A stretch of 10,081 nucleotides of DNA from Acidobacteriaceae bacterium (GTDB lineage Bacteria; Acidobacteriota; Terriglobia; Terriglobales; Acidobacteriaceae), in assembly GCA_030040115.1 (NCBI GenBank), contig JASHUH010000330.1, positions 1 through 10,081 on the forward strand, given 5' to 3'. The notes under the pieces are model-generated. The model saw only the letters and a list, made by a program, of their open reading frames with translations. It made no database searches and had not been told where the DNA came from. The number at the start of each line of letters is the position of its first letter. Within the stretch, counting starts at the first letter, position 1. Positions 5,254 through 10,081 of the stretch are shown here, piece by piece. The translations under genes and the position numbers were made by a program.

Positions 5254-8200
5254 TTAGAAGACCACCTTCAGCGCGAACTGGCCAAAGCGGCGCTCGTCGT
5301 GGTTGCCGCCAGTGGCCGTCGTGCCAAGCCCGCCTCGCTCCTCTTCAACGTAGAGCGGGACCGTCGGACTGGGGCCGTAGTCCAGGGTGGTGGTGTTGAC
5401 GTAGTAGTTGTGGTGGTTCAGCACGTCGAAGCCTTCGGCGCGGAACTGCAATTGCGTGCGCTCGGTGAAGGGGAAATCCTTTTGAACCGCGGCGTCGATG
5501 TTCCACGCGCCGGGACCGCGGAGCGAGTTGCGGCGCATCATGTCGCCGGGGAAGGGTCCGAAGTCGGAGATGCCCAGAACGCTGCTGTAGGGAACAGCGC
5601 TCTTGGGGAGCGGAATATTCAAGCCGTTGAAGAGGTTGGCGCCGACGACCTGGGGTGATTTGGCGACCTTATAGCTGGTAAGGGGAGTGGCAGGCTCCAG
5701 ACGGGGCACGGTGTAGTCGGTCTCATCCTCGCCGTAATCGAATACGGAGAACGGGATGCCACCACGCGCGGTGAAGATGCCGGAGAGATTCCAGCCGCCG
5801 AGAGCCTCGCGTTCAGCGTAGGTCCCACCGTTTTTGAACCACGGTGTCGCCCAGATGGGAGAAATGGTGACGCGATTACGTATATCGTAATCGGAGCTGC
5901 CCCAATCGAGGCCGGGATCGGCCAGGGAGGTATAACCGAGCGAACCGATATAACCGGAGCCGCCCTGCAGGCTGTCGCCGAAGGTGGAGCTCAGGTCGTC
6001 GAGCGAGTGGGCCCAGGTGTAATTGGCGACCAGCATCACGCCGGAGTTGTGAAGGTTCTGCGACTGCAAACCGATGTTTAACGCGGAATAGTTACTGGCT
6101 GCCGCGCTGCCGCGCATATTGACGTTGGTGTATTGCGGGTTGGGGCGGGTGAGGCACTCCGAGGCGTTCAAACCGGCTTCCGTCGCGGATTCGCCCGCGG
6201 CGAGGAGGGCGGCTTCCGTGTTGAGGTTGTCGACGCCGGAACCGGCGCAAAGTGGACCGATGGCGTTGGGATCGTTCAGATAGACCTGACCGGCGCCAAT
6301 CTGGTTGACATTGGCCAAATCGTAGAGGTGGGCGCCGCGCGCGCCGGCGTAGCCCACATCGAGAACAGTGCCGGGTTTGAGCTGGTGCTGCACGTCGAAG
6401 CTCCAGAACTGGGTTTGCGCGACTTCGATGTTCTGATCCATGTGGCGCAGTTCCACAGGCGGCAGATACGATGGGCCGGTGGCTTGACCCAAGGGGCCAA
6501 GGTCCGAGTTGGTTACCGTGGCGATGCAGGTCGCACTTTCTGCGGAACAGGCGTCGCTGATGACGGCGCTGGCGGGAGGATTGAAGCTGGCGTTGAAGGT
6601 GACGTTGCCGAAGTTGCGCTCATAGCTGATGCCATAGCCGCCGCGGAGGCTGGTGCGGCCGTTGCCGAAGAGGTCATAGGCAAAGCCGACGCGCGGCCCC
6701 AAGGTGCCCCAGCGGGGCTTCCAGAACTCGCCGATCGGGCTCTGCTGCGTGAGGAAGACGTTGCCGGTGCGGACTTGCTGCTCCAGTCCCGTGCCGGGAC
6801 CGAAGTAGAAGTTCGAATCGAGATCCTGGTGGTTATTGTGCTGCACGCCGTAGTGCTCCCAGCGCAGCCCGTAGTTCAACGTCAACTGGGGCGTGACCTT
6901 GAAGCTGTCCTGACCATAGATGGCCCAATCCCTGTAGCGATAGCTGCGGGCGTAGTTGGCGCCAGTGAGCGGCGTCTGAACCTCGCAGGATGAACTATCG
7001 ACGACGTTGCCGAAGCCGGGGCTGGTGTCGGGGGGAATGGTCTGGTCGATGGGGCAGGGGAGTTTACCCTGACCGTTGGCGCGGGTCTCGAAGTCGATTA
7101 ACGGCGCGCCGCCGGGGTTTCCCGCGGTATTCATCATGTCGTTCAAGCTGTCCTGGAACGTAGCCCCAAGCTGCTCGACGGCCTGGTCATAGGCGGCGTA
7201 GGCGTAATCCAACTGGATGTAGGTTCCGAGGAAACCGAAGCGCATGGAATGCCTGCCCTTGGTCCAACTCAGGTCGGGCTCGATCTGTACGGTGTTCTGG
7301 GGTCCGCCAACCGGGACGCCGCCTTCGCCCGGTATGCTGTAGTTTTCCAGTCCCGGCATCTGAATGGTTATGCCGGTAACCGGGTCGGTGGGCGAGACAA
7401 ACATCAGGTTCGGAGTGAAGGTGAGCGCATTGTCGAATGAGGTGATGTTGTTATAGCGCGTGTAGCTCACCTTCGCGGAGAGGAACAGACTGGGCGTGAA
7501 GGTATGGGCCAGAGAGTAGAGGTAGCTCTGGTTCAGGTAAGTGGAGCCGACGTCGTACTGGGGATAGGTGCTGTAAGCGGTGGACCCGACGAACTGGTTG
7601 GAGCTCTCGCGACCGGCGCGAAAGTACATTTGTGTCTTATCGGTGGGGTTATAGTCCACGCGGCCCACCAGAGCGTAGGTGTTTTGAGGAATGCCGCCGC
7701 CGGCGTCAAAGGGGGCGGTGAAATTGTAGGTATCGAACATGGGAGTGCTGGCGGGAACGGTCGTTGAAGGGTTGCCGTTGACATTGCCAAAAGCGATCCC
7801 GGCGCTTGCAACTTGCCCCACCGTCGTTGGGGGAACGGTTGTCGAGGGCTTCAGCGTGGTTTGGCCGTAGGTGGAGTAATAGGATTGAATATCCGAGGGC
7901 ATTAGAGCGATGAAGGCGGGATCGAAGTTTTCTTCGATCTCGGAGGCGGCGCTGCGCACGCGCGTCCACTCCGTGCTCTCAAAGATGAAGATCTTGTTCT
8001 TCTTGATGGGCCCGCCGGCGGCGTAGCCGAACTGGTTGCGGGTGTAAATGCCCTTGGGATCGACGATGGCGCCTGCCGCCGCGTTGGCCGCATCGTTGGC
8101 GTAGGTATTGGCGGTGTAGTCCGAGAGGCGGTTGAACTCCCACGCCGAGCCGTGGATCTGATTGGCGCCCGATTTGGTGGTGACGTTGAGGACGCCGCCG

Positions 8201-9021
8201 GAGGCGCGGCCATACTCGGCCGAGTAGTTGTTGGTGATGACGCTGTATTCCTGAACGGAATCGACAGGAACGTCTTCGCCCACGCCAACGCTGAAAATGG
8301 CCACGTTCTCCACGCCATCGAGGAGAATTTCGGTGCCCGATTCGCGCTGGCCGTTGATGGCGTAGCCGACGCCCCGATCGGTCTGGTTCTGTCCGCTGCC
8401 GCCGGTGACGGCGCTGCCGCCGTTGTTGGTGCTGTTGTCGCCCGCCGAGACGTTGCCTGAGATGGAGACAAAGTCGTAGGGGTTGCGGGTGAGGCTGGGC
8501 AACTGCAACATCTGCTGGGTGTCGACGACCTGGGAGAGCTCCTGGCTTTGGGTGTTGACCTGGGCGCCGCCCTCGGCGATGACCTGCACCTCCGTGGTGG
8601 CGGCGCTAACCGAAAGCTTGGCGTCGAGGGTGACGTGACTGCCCACGGTCACTTCAGCCCTGGCGGTGAACGGCTGGAAATTGCCGGAATTGATGGTGAC
8701 CTGGTAGGTGGCGGGCTCGAGGCCGGTGACCACGTACAGTCCGCTCCCGTTGGAGGTAGCGGTGCGCTCTTCGTTGGTGGCGAGGTTCCTGACCGTTACA
8801 GTCGCGCCGGGAACAATGGCCCCGGAGGGGTCAGTCACCGCGCCGGCGATTTGGCCGGTTTCGACCTGGTGGGCGGAAGCGGCCAGCGCACCGAGAAGGA
8901 TCGTGGCGAACACGCCAACCGCACATTGGAGCGTGGATCGAAGCGTTCTGGGGCGAAGGCGGCGTCGACCAGAAGCGGATACCGGTGCGAGCGGCGCAAC
9001 GAAAAACCAGGAAAACCTCAT
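5254..9021 (-). CDS. Oar-like TonB-dependent outer-membrane receptor
   Basis: The 1255-residue product is a very large outer-membrane receptor. A basic, unusually long N-terminus precedes a hydrophobic export segment at about 30-50 (VGVFATILLGALAASA). A carboxypeptidase-regulatory-like beta-sandwich follows at about 56-140 (GQIAGAVTDPSGAIVPGATV, then GLYVVTGL). The plug is at about 150-285 (AINGQRESG, EILLDGVENV, then YSAEYGRASGGVLNVTTKSG). The rest is a beta-barrel ending in ...FALKVVF with the terminal Phe expected for outer-membrane insertion. Such proteins import large ligands such as glycans or peptides, or have surface roles; the ligand cannot be read here. Six mature cysteines (656, 679, 825, 832, 925, 956) lie in loop-like segments. 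GGGGAGGG three bases before ATG 9021 is a strong ribosome site. No TonB box, SusD-like partner or regulator is visible nearby. Confidence 0.92.
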   Translation of the reverse strand: MRFSWFFVAPLAPVSASGRRRLRPRTLRSTLQCAVGVFATILLGALAASAHQVETGQIAGAVTDPSGAIVPGATVTVRNLATNEERTATSNGSGLYVVTGLEPATYQVTINSGNFQPFTARAEVTVGSHVTLDAKLSVSAATTEVQVIAEGGAQVNTQSQELSQVVDTQQMLQLPSLTRNPYDFVSISGNVSAGDNSTNNGGSAVTGGSGQNQTDRGVGYAINGQRESGTEILLDGVENVAIFSVGVGEDVPVDSVQEYSVITNNYSAEYGRASGGVLNVTTKSGANQIHGSAWEFNRLSDYTANTYANDAANAAAGAIVDPKGIYTRNQFGYAAGGPIKKNKIFIFESTEWTRVRSAASEIEENFDPAFIALMPSDIQSYYSTYGQTTLKPSTTVPPTTVGQVASAGIAFGNVNGNPSTTVPASTPMFDTYNFTAPFDAGGGIPQNTYALVGRVDYNPTDKTQMYFRAGRESSNQFVGSTAYSTYPQYDVGSTYLNQSYLYSLAHTFTPSLFLSAKVSYTRYNNITSFDNALTFTPNLMFVSPTDPVTGITIQMPGLENYSIPGEGGVPVGGPQNTVQIEPDLSWTKGRHSMRFGFLGTYIQLDYAYAAYDQAVEQLGATFQDSLNDMMNTAGNPGGAPLIDFETRANGQGKLPCPIDQTIPPDTSPGFGNVVDSSSCEVQTPLTGANYARSYRYRDWAIYGQDSFKVTPQLTLNYGLRWEHYGVQHNNHQDLDSNFYFGPGTGLEQQVRTGNVFLTQQSPIGEFWKPRWGTLGPRVGFAYDLFGNGRTSLRGGYGISYERNFGNVTFNASFNPPASAVISDACSAESATCIATVTNSDLGPLGQATGPSYLPPVELRHMDQNIEVAQTQFWSFDVQHQLKPGTVLDVGYAGARGAHLYDLANVNQIGAGQVYLNDPNAIGPLCAGSGVDNLNTEAALLAAGESATEAGLNASECLTRPNPQYTNVNMRGSAAASNYSALNIGLQSQNLHNSGVMLVANYTWAHSLDDLSSTFGDSLQGGSGYIGSLGYTSLADPGLDWGSSDYDIRNRVTISPIWATPWFKNGGTYAEREALGGWNLSGIFTARGGIPFSVFDYGEDETDYTVPRLEPATPLTSYKVAKSPQVVGANLFNGLNIPLPKSAVPYSSVLGISDFGPFPGDMMRRNSLRGPGAWNIDAAVQKDFPFTERTQLQFRAEGFDVLNHHNYYVNTTTLDYGPSPTVPLYVEEERGGLGTTATGGNHDERRFGQFALKVVF

Positions 9022-9419
9022 AAACCCTCCCCATAAGGCGTCAGGCTGAGCCCTTTGCTTCGGCGTTCCGGTGAAACGAAATTCCGATCCGCCCGTGAAT
9101 GCTGCACATCGACGGAAAACGTAGAGGGAAGTAGCTTCAGTTCGTCCCCACTGTCATTTTCCTGCTGCACTTTCAGGTCAAAAAATGGCTGGTAATCCGA
9201 AATGGGAAGTGCACGCCGGGCGCCATTCTGAAAAACACCATCCCTTACCGGCTTACTATCTGCAAACAAAAGTGTTATTGACAAACGGCGGGCATGCTCG
9301 GGGCGCTCGGCTATGAATTTACGGAGAAATGCGAAGGAAGATTCCAAAACAAGGATGTACATGTGGATTTTGGGAGAGCAGGGAAGTCGGGCGCAAGGTT
9401 TCAGGCTGTTGGTTTGAGG
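9022..9419 (-). other. Leader and upstream region of the large receptor gene
   Basis: This AT-richer stretch lies between the heptamer array and the receptor start. A minus-strand frame of 114 codons (9018-9362) crosses it, and its TGA overlaps the receptor ATG as ATGA. Its codon third positions are not GC-rich like the real genes and its product resembles nothing I know, so I do not call it a gene. If the promoter at 9255-9284 is right, the receptor mRNA has a leader of about 225 bases. I see no known riboswitch core. Confidence 0.4.
9255..9284 (-). promoter_or_regulatory. Candidate sigma-70-type promoter of the receptor gene
   Basis: On the minus strand TTGTCA (9284-9279; five of six matches to TTGACA) is followed after 18 bases by GATAGT (9260-9255; four of six to TATAAT). 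The spacer contains a T-run. The surrounding DNA is AT-rich compared with the genes. Transcription would start about 225 bases before the receptor ATG. Housekeeping promoter matches of this quality occur by chance, so this is tentative. Confidence 0.3.
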
Positions 9420-9475
9420 GGGATCAGGGATCAGGGAACAGGGATCAGGGGACAGGGATCAGGGGACAGGGAACA
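9420..9475. repeat. Heptamer tandem repeat, eight copies of GGGRWCA type
   Basis: Eight uninterrupted seven-base units run from 9420 to 9475: GGGATCA, GGGATCA, GGGAACA, GGGATCA, GGGGACA, GGGATCA, GGGGACA and GGGAACA. Only unit positions 4 and 5 vary. A decayed G-rich continuation (GGGGACGGGGTCAGG) reaches toward the receptor stop at 9503. The array lies between two tandem receptor genes, just past the 3' end of the upstream one. The plus strand has eight G-runs at seven-base spacing, fitting the G-quadruplex rule; the minus-strand RNA would be C-rich and G-poor. Confidence 0.9.
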
Positions 9476-9502
9476 GGTGCGGGGACGGGGTCAGGACTCG
9501 GG

Positions 9503-10081
9503 TTAAAAGTTGATCCTGGCCACGATTTGGGCGGTGCGGCCGGGGGCAGGGTCGCCGTTGGCGTCGTTGCCGGCTTCGGTATTGCCCGAATTGCGGACGG
9601 CAAGCACATTGCCGAACAGCGGGCCGTCGGTGAAGTTGCTGTCGGGGTTGGCGAAGTTGGCGTGGTTGAAGATGTTCGCGCCCTGGAGCATGATCTGCAG
9701 ATTGCGGGCGACGTCGTGGCCCAGCGGGAATTGCTTATAGACGCTGAGGTTGGTGTAATCGAAGCCGGGTCCGTGGAAGAAGTTGCGCTTGACGTTGCCG
9801 AAGGTTCCGATGGGCTCCTGGCTGAACAGGCTGGTGTCGAAGTACAGGTGGGTGACGGGATTGGAGCGGGGGTTATATTGGGGAATCGCGAAGCTCGATG
9901 TGTTCTCGTTGTCGGGGCAGGAATAGTAGCTGAAGCGGTCGCACCACAGCGAGTTGAACGTGCCGATGTTGGTGACGGTGATGGGGAAGCCGGTTTGCAG
10001 GACGGTAAAGCCGGCGGCGTGCCAGCCGCCCAGGATTTCATTGACGGCGAAGTGGTTGCGCAGGGAGGAGAACAAGGGAAT
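9503..10081 (-). CDS. TonB-dependent receptor, C-terminal part of beta-barrel
   Basis: The frame is open to the right edge; 192 residues are visible, ending in ...IVARINF with the terminal Phe typical of outer-membrane barrels. The sequence matches the end of the neighbouring large receptor in order and motif: E-x-L-GGW followed by a G-(F/I)-P-(I/F) strand, then RN-x-x-(H/R)GPG, then K-x-FP and a late F-N-H-x-N-F segment in place of that protein's L-N-H-H-N-Y. It is thus the same Oar-like family, though clearly diverged. Two cysteines (WCDR and YSCPD) lie close together in a probable surface loop. The apparent start at TTG 10075 is only the first start-like codon in the window; the true start, signal peptide, regulatory-like domain and plug lie outside. 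The two receptors are co-directional, with 481 bases between them, so co-transcription is not obvious. Confidence 0.88.
   Translation of the reverse strand: MPLFSSLRNHFAVNEILGGWHAAGFTVLQTGFPITVTNIGTFNSLWCDRFSYYSCPDNENTSSFAIPQYNPRSNPVTHLYFDTSLFSQEPIGTFGNVKRNFFHGPGFDYTNLSVYKQFPLGHDVARNLQIMLQGANIFNHANFANPDSNFTDGPLFGNVLAVRNSGNTEAGNDANGDPAPGRTAQIVARINF

Noticed and set aside
6133..6993. 286-codon plus-strand frame inside the large receptor gene
   Set aside because: It is antisense to a clearly coding receptor; GC-rich coding DNA commonly leaves long open antisense frames, and the Gly/Ala/Val-rich product has no domain.
9278..9306. Perfect plus-strand TTGACA as a -35 box
   Set aside because: No acceptable -10 lies 16-19 bases downstream, and no plus-strand gene follows.

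Overview
The window looks like chromosomal DNA from an acidobacterium, probably class Terriglobia or a relative. The main evidence is two very large Oar-like TonB-dependent receptors in tandem, at least one with an N-terminal carboxypeptidase-regulatory-like domain; this architecture is greatly expanded in Acidobacteriota. The small single-domain VKOR, the nadD-rsfS pair and the GC-rich third positions of the core genes agree. Lineage is inferred from protein style only.

Layout: (1) 2-151 (+) is the C-terminal end of an M23/LytM peptidase. (2) 152-1750 is an AT-richer, hairpin-rich accessory stretch with no intact gene I can defend. It holds two small minus-strand reading frames, each of which becomes one continuous protein after a single-base correction (543-1038 and 1284-1567). 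(3) 1751-3082 (-) is an alpha/beta hydrolase, with a two-copy 13-bp direct repeat just before its start. (4) 3175-3600 (-) is a small membrane VKOR. (5) 3691-4416 (+) is nadD and 4559-5155 (+) is rsfS, whose protein has a long Lys/Ala tail. The gap between them holds a strong hairpin flanked by two copies of a 10-bp sequence. (6) 5254-9021 (-) is a complete 1255-residue TonB-dependent receptor with a leader of several hundred bases. (7) 9420-9475 is a tandem array of eight heptamers. (8) 9503-10081 (-) is the C-terminal part of a second receptor, cut by the window edge.

How the genes fit: nadD (NAD synthesis) and rsfS (ribosome silencing) are a common housekeeping pair. VKOR sits divergent from nadD and would reoxidise a periplasmic thiol oxidase. 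The receptors contain even numbers of loop cysteines that such a pathway could oxidise; this link is inference. The hydrolase has no clear pathway link to its neighbours.

I did not find a convincing undescribed multi-gene system. The items most worth a second look are the heptamer array between the receptors, the two single-base frameshifts in the accessory stretch, and the repeat-flanked hairpin after nadD.
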